A DNA stretch of 64,000 nucleotides from NCBI GenBank assembly GCA_943736015.1, contig OX031070.1, positions 26,185,673 to 26,249,672 on the forward strand. Reading direction: 5' to 3'. This document shows, one piece after another, positions 1 through 11,180 of this stretch. The notes under the pieces were generated by a model. That model did not search any database. It was not told where the DNA came from and worked only from the letters and a program-made list of their open reading frames with translations. This stretch comes from Tridacna crocea. Lineage: Eukaryota > Mollusca > Bivalvia > Cardiida > Cardiidae. Position numbers and translations under genes: made by a program. Position 1 is the stretch's first letter; every line of letters begins with the position of its first letter.

Positions 1-560
1 ATGGACCAGGTCGTGTTACATGCATTCTATCATAGCAAAAAAAGGTGCTTTCGACGCTAGGAAGTGCAAGTAAATTACAAATATCCTCATCAAATTTCAG
101 AGTCTTCCCCTAAAGCCTAAAATAAACCAAACTTTACAACATGTAATCTTGTACATTGGCCCAAATGACCCTAAAAATGTAATAATGGACAAAGACATTC
201 ACATCCGTAATAGAACGCCTAGTAATTACCATTTACTGTCTATATTGTGGTTATTCGGGTGACAGCACGCTATCATTTCGTCACGTCATATCGCATGATA
301 GCACCATAGGTCACATGCCAAGCAATTTCAATGAATCAAGCGTGAAAAGGTGAAAAAATTAACTTGCCCTTAATTTCAAATTCTCTCTGGGAAAAATATG
401 CAATACGAATTTAAGCCATCTTCCTTGAGGTTTACAAGTCTTACATTCTACCAATTGAGCTTTGCGAGCTGGTCATCAAGTTACTGTTTGAGTTATTGTT
501 GTAAAATGGCGCCGTCTGTAGTACAACAGTCAAAACGCATGTTGTACTTATCTCACGTTT
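1..560. other. unassigned AT-rich sequence
   Basis: No exon, repeat family or RNA gene recognised. The only open frame (68 codons near 398-604) has no recognisable product. Confidence 0.5.
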
Positions 561-573
561 GTCCCATGGTAAC

Positions 574-693
574 ATATCGTCGGTTTACTTCCAAAAGCTC
601 GTAACTACAGCTTGTCGGTTTACTACCAAAATCTCGTAACTACAGCTTGTAACAAGCTGTAGTTACGAGCTTTTGGAAGTAAACCGACGATAT
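574..693. repeat. family E foldback element, copy 1
   Basis: Inverted arms start ATATCGTCGGTTTACTTC and meet at CAGCTTGT/ACAAGCTG. The left arm carries an extra duplicated half-arm (CGGTTTACTACC... to CAGCTTGT), so it is longer than the right arm. No target duplication is obvious. Confidence 0.75.
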
Positions 694-785
694 GCAAAGT
701 TTAATTCAGAGAGATAAATGGCGAGGAATATTGTCTGCATTACAGGAAGTATAACCTTTTACAAGACATCCCGGAGGCGACTTAT

Positions 786-957
786 AACGACCCTCAGGAA
801 GAGGGCTTTTTAAAACATTGTTGGAAAAGGAGACAATGCTGGTAACCAGCATGTTTTTTACCCTCTAATAAACAAATTAGGTTGTTCAGGCCACTATTAA
901 CTTGTCGTCTGCCAATGCTTTCAATTAGGATCAGACTATCGTTTGATAAAGAGTTTT
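786..957 (-). mobile_element. family A TTAA-hairpin element, degenerate
   Basis: Keeps GGAGACAATGCTGGTAACC at the hairpin centre and TTGTCGTCTGCCAATGC in the long arm. The right half of the hairpin is lost soon after the centre, and both termini are worn. Confidence 0.6.
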
Positions 958-1512
958 ATTGACACCAAAATCGGTACCGTGCAATATACTGTCTACAAAA
1001 ACCACCCAGGACCAAGAGATGGTGTCACATGACCAAAAAATTTTCAGAAAGTGTCTTTGTCGAGGATCAGGTAACCGAAACAGAATATGTGAAGTTTTGC
1101 AGACAATCATTACCTATCTTGTCCATAAAACCACAAGAGACCGCAAGATAGTTTCACCTTACAAAGCAAGTCCTTCCTTTATGGATTTTAACATAGCTAA
1201 CGTGTTTCACGTTCTTATTTTAAGTGTAACATTTATTACTCTGGGTGAAAAACTCTCTCTGAGTCTTTTTATAACATCTATTATTGTAAATTATTAAGCG
1301 GCAGTTTAAATAGTGATTTTAGGGTATAATGGAGCAGAGAGCATAGCAAAAAGATGGTGATGAACATCATGTTCTCCGTTTCAAAAGTTCTTTCCCAGCG
1401 TGTCTTTTCTTTTGGCCTGAAAATTATATTCACATATTGTGTGGTGAACTGCCTTTTCTCAAAACAGAACGAAGCTTGTGGTGAGCTTTCCTCGGAGATG
1501 GCAAATACAGTT

Positions 1513-1700
1513 AACATTTTACCTAAAGGCGAAATTCAAAACTGGACCAGGTTGAAAGCATTTGACGACAACAAATGCGGCTGAAAAGATTGACAACATG
1601 TATGTCTCAAAAAGTGCAGAAAAAAATGTGGAATAAGACAAAATCTTTGTTACCAGCACTTTCTCCTTTTCCTACAATGTTTTCAAAACCTCCCTCCCTC
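1513..1700 (+). mobile_element. family A element, degenerate
   Basis: Recognisable by CTGGACCAGGTTGAAAGC and by the right hairpin arm CAGCACTTTCTCCTTTTCC. The left hairpin arm is largely eroded. Confidence 0.5.
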
Positions 1701-1710
1701 ACGGGAGGGC

Positions 1711-1940
1711 TTGACTCATTACCAAACGACGATATTTTAGGCTTGTCCAAATCGAAAGCATTTGCAAACGACAAAATAAAAGTGACTAAAATTTTGAAAA
1801 TTGTTTTGCGAAGGGTAGAAAACATTGTGGGAAAAGGAGAAAATGCTGGTTACCAGCATTTTATCCTTTTTCCCACAATGTTTTCTAAAGATTTCTTTCC
1901 AATTGGCGTCAAAAGTAGGGATTGTGTGGTAATGGGTTAA
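1711..1940 (+). mobile_element. family A TTAA-hairpin element (reference copy)
   Basis: Layout of family A, read in this orientation: TTAA target (here TTGA); terminal CTCATTACCAAACGAC; a long arm with CAAATCGAAAGCATTTGC and GACAAAATAAAAGTGACT; a central near-perfect hairpin with arms of about 33 bases (GAAAACATTGTGGGAAAAGG inward to ATGCTGGT) around a single central base; a short arm with GGCGTCAAAAGTAGGG; terminal GTAATGGG; TTAA. No coding capacity. The TTAA target and C-rich terminal triplet are piggyBac features, so I infer a non-autonomous piggyBac-like element. Strand here means long arm before the hairpin. Confidence 0.85.
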
Positions 1941-2407
1941 ATAACCTCTGCAATCACTCCAACAGATGCAGTCCTGCATTAGACTGGTTGCCTTCCCCCT
2001 ATAAAGCAAATGGCTGTATAAATGATTCTGTTTGTTAACTCCGGGGACAGCTGCACCTGCTTCTATTTCTTCAATTGCAACTAACTTGTTGTTTTATGCT
2101 GGTAGCTTACTTCTAATCTACTATATACAATTTTGATCAGGACTTCCAACCAAGATGATGTCATCTTCGTCATCATTATGCTGTCATTACCATTATCACC
2201 AAAGACATTATAATTATGACAATACCAAATATAAGAGACTAGTGCCCGTTTTTATTTCATAAAACTCATAATGTTTGCGTGCCTATTTTGTAAAACCGTC
2301 ATAAAAGCATCATAAAGTTGGTCGTAATATTCGAATTCAACTTGATATTACATGACACGTGACAGGGTAAATAAAAACATATAAGTATCGTAAAAGTAAT
2401 ATGGATA

Positions 2408-2637
2408 ATAACCCTTTACCTGATATGCTAATTTCAGGCTCTTCCATTTCAGCAGCAAAATAAGATATGATGTCAAAAATATGGACAAATGAGGGTACAA
2501 ACATCTGATTGGGTGGAAAACATTGTGGGAAAAGGAGAAATTGCTCGTTACGAGCAATTTCTCCTTTTCCCACAATGTTTTCAAAAGCTGTCTGTTGTTG
2601 ATACGTCAAAATGAGTATCTATGGAGTGAAGGGTTGA
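2408..2637 (+). mobile_element. family C TTAA-hairpin element, copy 1
   Basis: The ends match family A (ACCCTTTACC and GTGAAGGGTTGA), but the arms differ: CTTCCATTTCAGCAGC on the left and CAAAATGAGTATCTATGG on the right. The hairpin reads GGAGAAATTGCTCGT then its complement, with outer arms identical to family A. The right arm also matches family B. Confidence 0.8.
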
Positions 2638-2846
2638 ACATAAATATGGAATTTGGTCCTGTGACCAATATTTGCGATTTTCAGGCAAACTATTGATTCT
2701 CTGTATGCTTCATGGCTAGCCAAGGTGCTCTTTTAGGCAATGCAGCTCAACATCACATAGCTAAACACGTGCTCTTCCGTTGCAATAATTTTTGGGTATT
2801 TTTTTTTTCTGGTGCTTGAACCTTTTATCAAAATTTCGTGGGAGTG

Positions 2847-3040
2847 TAACTCATTACCTCTCCACACAATTTTTGACTGGACCAAATTAAAAGCATTTGC
2901 AGACAACAAATTAAAATGTGGCACAAGTGATGATTTCTGTATATTAAAGTATATGAAACACTATGGCAAAAAGAGAAAAATGCTGGTAACCAGTATTTCT
3001 CAATTTTTCCAAAACGATTTCAAAAATCTTGACAGTGCTG
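2847..3040 (+). mobile_element. family A element, degenerate
   Basis: The left terminus CTCATTACC and long arm are present. The hairpin is worn (GAAAAATGCTGGTAACC, then a diverged right arm) and the right terminus is not found. Confidence 0.6.
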
Positions 3041-3500
3041 GTCATTTAAAGTCGGGGGCGCTGGTACAACGTTAAGGTTTTATTTTGACCCGAATAACCG
3101 TAATTTTGATCATTTTTATCTCTTTTTGGTGACTCTTGCGAAAAACAGTTTGTAGATTCGCACATTGAGTCACGTTTTATGCAAACTGCTTTTACGGCAT
3201 CAACGAATTATGCATCAAACAATGATATAAAAAAAGCAAATATCGGAAACAAATCCAGTTACGTCTGGGATTGATCTGTAAGCAGCCAATGAGACGCACA
3301 GCAATTTCGTTATGATGTTTAATCATAACGGACATTCGTTCTGATGTCAGTAGACGCTGGAATACAGTTAACATCGATTTTGGAACATGTTGGGCGACTT
3401 CTCGTTTTTCTTGGTCCTATCCCGATGTCATAAACTAAATGATAAATAAACATTACTATGATGACCACAAATTACCCTAGTGTCTCGTTGTCCAGTTTCT
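3041..3500. other. unassigned sequence
   Basis: No gene or recognised repeat. ORFs here lack recognisable products. Confidence 0.45.
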
Positions 3501-3518
3501 TTATTGACCAACAATACT

Positions 3519-3600
3519 TAAACCTTTACCAAACGACAACATTTTCGACTGATCCAAATTGATATAAATGATCATAATGTTAAAAAGAAATGGCAAAGTT
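3519..3600 (+). mobile_element. family A left-end fragment
   Basis: ACCTTTACCAAACGACAAC and the following GATCCAAATTG match the left terminus. The element breaks off before the hairpin. Confidence 0.5.
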
Positions 3601-3648
3601 AGATAGAGAACATGGTCTTTTCCTTGCCTTTGGAATACATGTACTAAA

Positions 3649-3705
3649 ATCGTCGGTTTACTTCAAAAACCTCGTAACTACAGCTTGTTACAAGCTGTAG
3701 TTACG
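3649..3705. repeat. family E foldback, copy 2 (right arm shortened)
   Basis: ATCGTCGGTTTACTTC leads into the CAGCTTGTTACAAGCTG hairpin. The right arm stops after GTTACGAG, so only the hairpin tip remains. Confidence 0.7.
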
Positions 3706-3945
3706 AGACTATTTTGCATTTGAAATGTTGTCCCGTTCTCTTTGTCCAGTGTGCGCAATTTTAATAATGACCACTGCAACAAGACGCTTGTACTGGACTG
3801 AAATTTTCCTTTTTCTTAGATTTTAGAAAACATCTCCTGAAATGCCGCAATTTCGTCAAGTAACTAACAGGAGGCTTTACTCAAACTTTGTATAAAAACT
3901 AGAGAAATTCGATATATCATTCGAACGACAATAAATTATATAGTC

Positions 3946-4200
3946 TGCAACACACGAAAAGGGGCCATTCGAACATTTGAGTAAAGTGTCGTTTCGGATC
4001 AGCCTGCGCAATCTGCGCAGGCTAATCCGAAACGACACATTCCGTTTTATGTAATTTTCTGTTTTGCCTATGTCTACTGTAGCACGAAATTTATTGAAGT
4101 CGTAAAGTGCCGTTTCGAATTAGCTTGTGCGGACTGCGCAGGCTGATTCGAGACAACAATTTCCGCAAATGTCCGAATGCCCCCTTTTCGCATGTTGCAA
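3946..4200. mobile_element. family D two-hairpin element, copy 1
   Basis: Termini GCAACACACGAAAAGGGG and its inverted partner ending CATGTTGC. Inside are two separate palindromes, each built on GTGTCGTTTCGGATCAGCCT / GCGCAGGCTAATCCGAAACG, separated by about 70 AT-rich bases. No coding capacity. It lies in a segment duplicated at 5187-5845. Confidence 0.8.
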
Positions 4201-4396
4201 GCCATAAATGAACAGGCGAAAGCTATGCAAATGTTTACTTAAATCGTATTGTCGTGAAATTTATTAAAACTTGTGTTGGGGGTTCATTAACTTCACGCAT
4301 GCGCAGTGTAGTGTAAGGCTGCCCTAACGAGTTCTGTATATTTTGATTTTGTTTTAAGCATTTACTTAGCCCTGTTTTGTCGTCTGTCAGAGTAAG

Positions 4397-4492
4397 CATA
4401 TCGTTAATTGGTTTACTTCAAAAATCTCCTAACTACAGCTTGTTTCAAGCAGTAGTTACGAGGTTTTAGAAGTAAACCGACGATATTTAGTT
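4397..4492. repeat. family E foldback, copy 3
   Basis: Arms ATATCGTTAATTGG... and ...GTAAACCGACGATAT pair around CAGCTTGTTTCAAGC. The left terminus is diverged and the right terminus is intact. Confidence 0.72.
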
Positions 4493-4499
4493 CGCAGCA

Positions 4500-5180
4500 A
4501 CCTTCTTAAGCTTTTTTCGAGTGGCAGAATTTCGTTCAAGTACGAGGACACGTATATGACATCTACAACTTCCTTCCACGAAGAAAACCTGCTGAATACC
4601 AACGGTGGATTCTCGTCAAACAGAATTCTAGCTACAACAAATCATACTTAAGTTTTACGAGTAAATAAAGCTTATAGAAATATATCTATTATTCAAATTT
4701 CCAGAAAATCCAGGGGGACAATTTTAAGACTTTATTGCTGGCAATAAAAGTTTGTGATTTTTCGTTTTGTGGGATATTGGACAATTCTAAGGATTATTTT
4801 ATTATGTTTGTAATGTCAAGCTTTCTCCCATTTGTGCAGTAAAAACATTTTTGTAAAATTTTGTCTTATTTCTTTTATATTGTTGTCGTGTGCCTTACCT
4901 TAGAGTGCCGTTTAAAAGTAAATAGGCAGTATGACAGGCATTTTACTTATTCATTTGTTTATTATTTATTTATTTATCTATCTATTTATCTATCTATCTA
5001 TTTAGTTATTTTCAGTTGCACATTGGAATATCTCAGAAAACAATACATGTATAAGAATACATCACTCAGTGTCGCACAATTTCGATAAAAGATCTGCGCG
5101 GCTTTCATCTAAACAGCGTTGATTTCCACATTTTTTTCAATGTTATGTACACATATCCCATCCCTATTTCATAAAAAGGT
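4500..5180. other. unassigned AT-rich sequence with a (TATT/ATCT)n stretch
   Basis: A short tetranucleotide tract lies around 4955-5010. No gene seen; the 75-codon frame across it comes from the simple repeat. Confidence 0.45.
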
Positions 5181-5186
5181 ATGTGG

Positions 5187-5445
5187 CTTGCAACACGGGA
5201 AAACGGGCATTCGGACATTTGCGTAAACTGTCGTCTCGGATCAGCCTGCGCAGTCCGCGCAGGCTGATCCGAGACGACACTTTACGACTACATAAGATTT
5301 TGTGCCACAGTAGACATGCGCAAAACAGAAAATTGCATTAAAACGGAAAGTGTCGTTTCGAATTAGCCTGTGCGGACTGCTCTGGCTAATTCGAGACAAC
5401 AATTTACGCAAATTTCCGAATGCTCCCTTTTCGCATGTTGCAAGC
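5187..5445. mobile_element. family D two-hairpin element, copy 2
   Basis: Ends CTTGCAACACGGGAAAACG and ...CGCATGTTGCAAG. The first hairpin is a perfect CGTCTCGGATCAGCCTGCGC palindrome. Sequence downstream (CAGGCGAAAGCTATGCAAAT) matches that after copy 1, so this is a duplicated block rather than an independent insertion. Confidence 0.82.
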
Positions 5446-5540
5446 AATAAATGATCAGGCGAAAGCTATGCAAATATGTACTAAAATCGGATTGTCATAA
5501 AGTTTATTAAAACTTGTTTTCAGACTTTATGCTTGCTTAC

Positions 5541-5769
5541 TGAACCCTTTCCCAAACGACAAACTTTTGGACTAGACCAAATTCAAAGCATTTACAGACG
5601 ACAATTCAACTCTTGCTGAAAAGATGATTTCTGTCTTTGATAGGGTAGAAAACATTGTGGGAAAAGGAGAAAATGCTGGTTACCAGCATTTTCTCCTTTT
5701 CCCACAATGATTTCAAAAGGCTACTATTCTAGACCCGTAAAAACCAGGGATTGTTTGGGAAAGGGTTAA
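5541..5769 (+). mobile_element. family A TTAA-hairpin element
   Basis: Termini TGAACCCTTTCCCAAACG and GGGAAAGGGTTAA. The hairpin is intact except for one base in the right arm. It sits inside the duplicated block but is missing from the paralogue near 4290. Confidence 0.83.
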
Positions 5770-5779
5770 ACTTCGTACG

Positions 5780-6082
5780 TTAACTTCACACATGCGCAGT
5801 ACAGTCTAAGACTGCCCAAACATGTTCTGTAGATTTTGATTTTGAACCTAGCAAGAAGAATCGGAATCACGATTTACCTAGAATTTATTTCTTAAATAAA
5901 ATTTAATGTGTTTTCGGAATTTTCCTTGTTAAAGCGGAATATTTTATCTGTTTTTTTTTTTTTTTTCTAAAGCATTTTAGTTTCTTACATAATATATATT
6001 GCAACAAAAGGACAGCAAAACTTTTGCGTAGCCAGATAAGAAGTAACTTCTACTCTTTGATAACAATTGTACCTGGAACCTT
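5780..6082. other. end of duplicated block, then AT-rich sequence
   Basis: CATGCGCAGTACAGTCTAAG and the following bases repeat sequence at about 4297-4350. The remainder is unrecognised, with a T-run near 5950. Confidence 0.45.
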
Positions 6083-6301
6083 TTAACCCTTTACCCCATA
6101 AGGCATTTCTATGGTTTCTCTAATTGACAGCAAGGACGAAGCTTTTTCTTAGGTGTATATGACACCTTTTGATACCGTAGAAAACATTTTGGCAAGAGGT
6201 GAAATTGCTCGTCACGAGCAATTTCACCTTTTGCCAGAATGTTTTCCATAGGCTCCTACAAGAAATGCGTAGAAATGAGTATCTATGGAGTAAAAGGTTA
6301 A
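6083..6301 (-). mobile_element. family B TTAA-hairpin element, copy 1
   Basis: Bounded by TTAA with ends CCCTTTACCCCATAAGGC and TATGGAGTAAAAGG. Hairpin GGTGAAATTGCTCGT and complement; the outer arms resemble families A and C except GGCAAAAGG replaces GGGAAAAGG. The only family B copy outside the Mondo gene. Confidence 0.82.
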
Positions 6302-6419
6302 GTTATATGAGCAATAATTTACCTTCTCATTACCCGTTGAACACAAGACTTGCGATAGGAAATAAAGGCCATCTATTTTTCGTATATCTTCGGAAACTAC
6401 CTATAATAGTACATTCAAG

Positions 6420-6648
6420 CTAACCCTTTACCAAACAATTCCTGGTTTTTACAACCCTGAGATAGAAGCCTTTTGAAAACATTGTGGGAAAATGAGAAAA
6501 TGCTGGTAACCAGCATTTTCCCCTTTTACCACAATGTTTTCGACTCTGCTGGAAACAAGTTTCAATTTTTGAGTTATGTTTCTTTTGTCGTCTGCAAGTG
6601 CTTTCAATTCGAACCAGTCCAAAAATTTGTCGTTTGCTAAAGACTTAA
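6420..6648 (-). mobile_element. family A TTAA-hairpin element
   Basis: Complete; left target is CTAA, right is TTAA. Short arm ACAATTCCTGGTTTTTAC, long arm TTGTCGTCTGCAAGTGC. Confidence 0.83.
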
Positions 6649-6697
6649 AATGGTACATATACCTGTCTAGTTCAAGGTCATTTTTTTTCTGGACGAT

Positions 6698-6926
6698 TTA
6701 ACCTTTACCAGACGACAAAATTTGAGCTTTATCCAAATTGAAAGCGTATGCAGACGACAATTTCAACGTGGCTTAAGTGGTGATTTTTTTCTTTAATAGA
6801 GTAAAAAAGAAATATAGGAAAAGGAGAAAATGCTGATGACCAGAGTAATACACATTTTCTTCTTTTCCAAAAATGGTTTCAAAAGGTTTCTTTACTTGAA
6901 GTCAGCATTGTGCGGTAAAGAACTAA
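6698..6926 (+). mobile_element. family A element with disrupted hairpin centre
   Basis: Both termini are present (TTAACCTTTACC, GGTAAAGAACTAA). About ten unrelated bases (AGAGTAATACAC) interrupt the hairpin centre and the arms carry several mismatches. Confidence 0.7.
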
Positions 6927-7138
6927 ACGATTTGCTCGACAGAAAAGGAAAAAAAAAACAACAGGAAAGCACAAATTACCCCAATGGAGGCTGACGAATA
7001 AGAGAATAAATATAAATTATAGTTAATGATACATTCTGTGTGGCTTACAAATATTTCCTCTATTCCTTACAACGTTCGGCAATTTGGACATTTTATGGGT
7101 TTAGATCAATAAGTAATCCCCAGTAAACATCAAAAGGC

Positions 7139-7350
7139 TTAACCCTTTACCACATAATCTCTAGATCCAACGACCCCTGAAGAAGAAATCATCTGAAAAC
7201 ATTGTGGGAAAAGGAGAAAATGCTGGTCACCAGCATTTTCTCCTTTTCCCACAATATTTTCTATTGTTTCAAAGTCAGATAAGTCGTGTTTAAACGCTTT
7301 AAATCTGTGTTAGTCCAAAAATATGTCCCTTGCTGATGTCGAAGAGTTAA
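7139..7350 (-). mobile_element. family A TTAA-hairpin element
   Basis: TTAA at both ends. The hairpin centre is GGTCACC rather than GGTAACC, still a perfect palindrome around one base. The long arm is more diverged than usual. Confidence 0.78.
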
Positions 7351-7858
7351 TTTTCTACAGAACATAATACTGTTAGGGGAAACGATGTATGGACCATTTC
7401 CACGAGCATGCGCACTGAGCGGAACTTGTTCTATCGGAATATTTATTGAAATTTATGATGCCACTTATTTCGGACGAAAGATTTATCAATAATCATATCG
7501 AAGATGGACGAGGGTTCCGAATAAAACGTGATGGGAACCAATTTTGGGAAAAGCAACAACTTGCATCGATTTTCGCGCCAACTTGTCAAACAACAGGGGA
7601 ATAAGACAAAGTTCCATCCCATCGACGCCGTTATTAATCAAGAAGCTGACGACTGCGAGTTATTTTAATAATGTTTCATATTTCTCATTTTCATTTTGGA
7701 GGAGGGATGTTTCGTTATCTGTCAAACATCTTGTTAGCCTTTTTTGGTAATGTTTTGGCGCGAACGAGTCATTCGTTGACTGCTTTTTGAAATAAGTCTT
7801 CGATTGTTTTGCGTATATTTCAACAAGAAACGTGTACTTAATGATAATCTCAGACTGT
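7351..7858. other. single-copy block, possible conserved non-coding sequence
   Basis: Less repetitive and less AT-rich than its surroundings. Contains ATTTATCAATAATCATATCG and other homeodomain-like AT motifs but no convincing exon. Function unknown. Confidence 0.25.
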
Positions 7859-8060
7859 GTGGTGTCCATGTTTGTGAGATAGAGCGTCGGCTTCGTAACC
7901 TAAAGGTCTCGAGCTCGATACCTGGGAGAAGCTGTCAAGTTTTAAATTTTTCATTGGCCCACATATTCGGCTCGAGTACAGATGGAGGTACAAGGAATCA
8001 GAATCGAGAGAGATTTGTATAAGTTGTGAAAAATTGTTTCTAAATCGATGCGAAATAAAT
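7859..8060 (+). mobile_element. tRNA-derived SINE (type 1), copy 1
   Basis: The head resembles a tRNA: GAGATAGAGCGTCGG with a B-box-like GAGCTCGATACC. A body with TTTTTCATTGGCCCA, GCGAGTAC and CAGAATCGAGAGAGATT follows. The same head and body recur at 9338-9545. Confidence 0.75.
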
Positions 8061-8064
8061 ATAT

Positions 8065-8286
8065 CTAACCCTTTACCACACAATCCCGACTTTTAACACC
8101 CATGTGAAAGAAGCCTTTTGAAAACATTGTAGGAAAAGGAGAAAATGCTGGTTACCAGCATTTTCTCCTTTTCCCACAATGTTTTCTTATCTTCCTAAAA
8201 AAAATTAATTCTATAGTCACATTCATCTTGTCGTCTGCAAACGCTTTCAATTTGGACCAGTCTAAAATTTTGTCTTTTGGTAAACA
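8065..8286 (-). mobile_element. family A element
   Basis: Left end CTAACCCTTTACC. Hairpin complete apart from one change (GTAGG). The right end stops at TTTTGGTAAAC without a clear TTAA. Confidence 0.75.
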
Positions 8287-8391
8287 GACAACCCCAGACT
8301 GAAGATACATCTTCAGGAAATAAATTCCCGTTTACCGGAGTTTTCTTCTTGTCTCACAATATTTCAGTCTATCCTTTCAAACAGAAAGATT

Positions 8392-8470
8392 ATAATTTTG
8401 GCTACTTTTAATTTGTCGTCTGCAAATGCTTCCAATTTGGGCAAGTCTAGAATTTTGTCGTTTGGTAAAT
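8392..8470 (-). mobile_element. family A right-half fragment
   Basis: Only the long arm remains, from TTGTCGTCTGCAAATGC to CGTTTGGTAAAT. Confidence 0.6.
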
Positions 8471-8795
8471 AGCACACTGTAAAAGAATACAATAGTTAAG
8501 GATACCTTATCTAAGACTGTCCGACATTGTGGCAAACTATGTTCCAACTATGACGCCAACCTAAGCTGGTGAAAAATTCATGCGAGTTTCGTAAAACGAA
8601 AACCTGTATAGTGAAATTTAGAATTCTCAAGGATGCAATAATGTAATATATAAAAACCAACATGTCCGTGACAAATAGTGATGGAGCAACACTGTTTGCT
8701 AATGTTCTTTATTATCTGTTGAACTTACAAACGTTTTCAAAACGATGCTTTCAATTCGGCCAGATCAAAACTACAAGACTGTACAGAGCTCTAGA

Positions 8796-8995
8796 TAGAG
8801 GAAGTGATCTTGATTTCAAAATTGAAAACATTAATTATTCTCCACTTAATCCTATGTTATGGGTACTCAGAGACTCAGAGTCTCATTGCGACGATCCTAA
8901 TGAGTACCCACAACATAGGGTTTGGACGAGAAATAATGGATTTACAATATCATCACTTTCTCTAATCTGGAGCTCTGCTGTAAAACAGTCTCCAG
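8796..8995. mobile_element. family H foldback, copy 1
   Basis: Shares with copies at 11.9, 50.3 and 62.6 kb the order: AGAGGAAGTGATCTTGAT, CCTATGTTATGGGTACTC, a central inverted repeat, AATGAGTACCCACAACATAG, and CTGGAGCTCTGC. The centre is scrambled by a short CAGAGACTCAGAGTCTC duplication. Confidence 0.65.
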
Positions 8996-9337
8996 GCAGC
9001 AGTGTTTACCCTGGACGCATCCCTCCGAGCCCAATCTTTCAAAATTAGTTAAGACAGATAGACCAAGGTTGAGCACCCTGTCTTAGACACAATGAATCAA
9101 CTCAGATCGACAAAATCATCAGTTCTCGGCTTGAATACGTTATTTATACAGACCATACTTCACTATGACAAACATGACCTATGCTCTCAGACAGACCATT
9201 TGTAAACATATAGATTATACCGACGCCCAGACAGATTCTAATTCTGATCTCCACAAATCTACATCTAAACATTGGCAAACTAAGGCTGCGGGGGATATAG
9301 CTGTCCTTCAGACTGCTTTCTTGTTCATATTAAGAAA

Positions 9338-9545
9338 GTGGTGTCCGTGGTCGTGAGGTCGAGTGTCGACCACATAACCATAAGGTCCTGAGTTCGATAC
9401 CCGGGGGCAGATGTCAACTTTGGTATTTTTCATTGGCCCAAACTATCGGTGCGAGTACTGTGTAGTTCCTAGGAAGCAGAATCGAGAGAGATTAGTAGAT
9501 GTAAGAACTTGTTTCTCAATCGATGTAAAATATGTTTAAACATTG
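9338..9545 (+). mobile_element. tRNA-derived SINE (type 1), copy 2
   Basis: Matches copy 1 from TGGTGTCC through GAGTTCGATACCCGGG, TTTTTCATTGGCCCA and CAGAATCGAGAGAGATT. Flanked by inverted segments (GACCATACTTC about 9151-9161; GAAGTATGGTC about 9586-9596), so it may sit inside an older foldback. Confidence 0.75.
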
Positions 9546-9619
9546 TTTCTAACAGTAAGTCCTGTGAGACGTAAGTGTCTTCCCCGAAGTATGGTCTACA
9601 GAAATAACTCATTTCAATA

Positions 9620-10204
9620 CTTTACCAAAAGACAAAATATTTTTTATTATGAAATGAAAATCACCCCTCTATCTGGAGCTCTGGTCTGATTTCTGGTCTA
9701 CACTGTCCAGTGCTTTATTGTATTAAGACTGAACTCTGTTTTCATCTTGCACCAAAACTGAATTTGTTGCCATTGCGAAAATGCAGTTTATTTCAGCTAA
9801 TTAAAACACGAAAAAGTTTTGCAAAGGGTTAGATAATTCTATACGGTTTATGGTAAACACTCCAGACGATGTCGTAATATTGCGGTCAAAGAACTTTGAC
9901 TACTGACAGAGCATTCACATCGCCACCATTGCCATTGTACCGTATTCAGAGTAACTGGTTTTTTCCTGACCCTTTGCAGTGTCCATTTGACAAGTTGTAT
10001 TTTATACGAGTTCTGAGTATCATTACTGCAAAAGGCTATGTGGATTTTTTTTTACATGTAAACGTTTTTTTTTTTCAAACGGAAAAATTGCTATTCATGA
10101 TCAATTTCTCCTTTTGCCACCTTGTTTTTTTTTTTAAATCGTGTCGTGCATAACGAAAAATGTTCTTTGCAAGAGATACAGAGCTTTCTCTTGCATTTTC
10201 CCCC
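9620..10204. other. unassigned AT-rich sequence
   Basis: No gene or recognised repeat except T-runs and a faint hairpin-arm remnant near 10090 (AATTTCTCCTTTTGCCAC). Confidence 0.4.
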
Positions 10205-10435
10205 TGAACACATTACCAAATGACAAAATTTTAGATTTGTCCAAATCAAAAGCATTTGCAGACGACGAAATAAAAGTGACTAAAAATTTGAAATTTGTTA
10301 AAAGTGAAGGATAGAAATCATTGTGGGAAAAGGAGAAAATGCTGGTCACCAGCATTTTCTCCTTTTCCCACGATGTTTTCTACAGGCGTCTTTCTCAGGG
10401 TCGTCCAAAGTTGGGATTTTGTGGTAAAGGGTTAA
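10205..10435 (+). mobile_element. family A TTAA-hairpin element
   Basis: Target TGAA on the left, TTAA on the right. Hairpin centre GGTCACC, with one mismatch per arm (AATCATTG and CCCACGATG). Confidence 0.82.
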
Positions 10436-10580
10436 ATAAAAAATATGATAATAGACATCTCATGAAGCATGAAGAAATACTTTTAAATTCAAGTTAAAGT
10501 AATATTTCCTTTCGCGACACTGTTTTCGTTTTAAATCTAACCTGGTGTAGGACTAACAATTGGCCGTAGGATGTACTTTA

Positions 10581-10809
10581 TTAACCCCTTACCAAACAAT
10601 CCCTGGTTTTTACGACCCTGAGATACAACCCTTTCGAAAACATTTCGGGAAAAGGAGAAAATGCTGATAACCAGCATTTTCTCCTTTTCTAACAATGTTT
10701 TCTACCCTGCTGGAAACATATTTCAATGTTTGAGTTACGTTTATTTTGTCGTCTGCAATTGCTTTCAATTTGGACCAGTCTAAAATTTTGTCGTTTGGTA
10801 AAGAGTTAA
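10581..10809 (-). mobile_element. family A TTAA-hairpin element
   Basis: TTAA at both ends and complete arms. The hairpin has an A in place of G on the left of the centre (GCTGATAACCAGC). Confidence 0.83.
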
Positions 10810-11020
10810 GGGCGTGGCTTGAAGTAGCTTTAATAAAGAATATGACGCGTTCTAAATATTCAACATTAATAATAATATCATCGATTTTTCACACTGTTTT
10901 TTTTTGTTTTGTTGGGAATGGACGATATGTTCCAGGGATGATTCACGCACTCTCACATCTGCTGTCACGTGGGCATCGAACCGTATCAAGTAGTTTGGTA
11001 TTGATTTGTAATTTAGCCTA

Positions 11021-11180
11021 AAAACCTCTTTCCATACAATCCCAGCTTTTACCAAGCCTAGGGAAGAGGCCTTTTAAAAACATTGTTGGAAAAGGAGAAA
11101 ATGCTGGTAACCAGCATTTTCTCCTTTTCCCACAATGTTTTTGACCCTTCTGATGCTGATCTGAAAAACCAGCTGAAACT
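11021..11180 (-). mobile_element. family A element, right side missing
   Basis: Starts CCTCTTTCCATACAATCCC and carries a full hairpin, then stops shortly after CCCTTCTGATGC. Confidence 0.68.
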
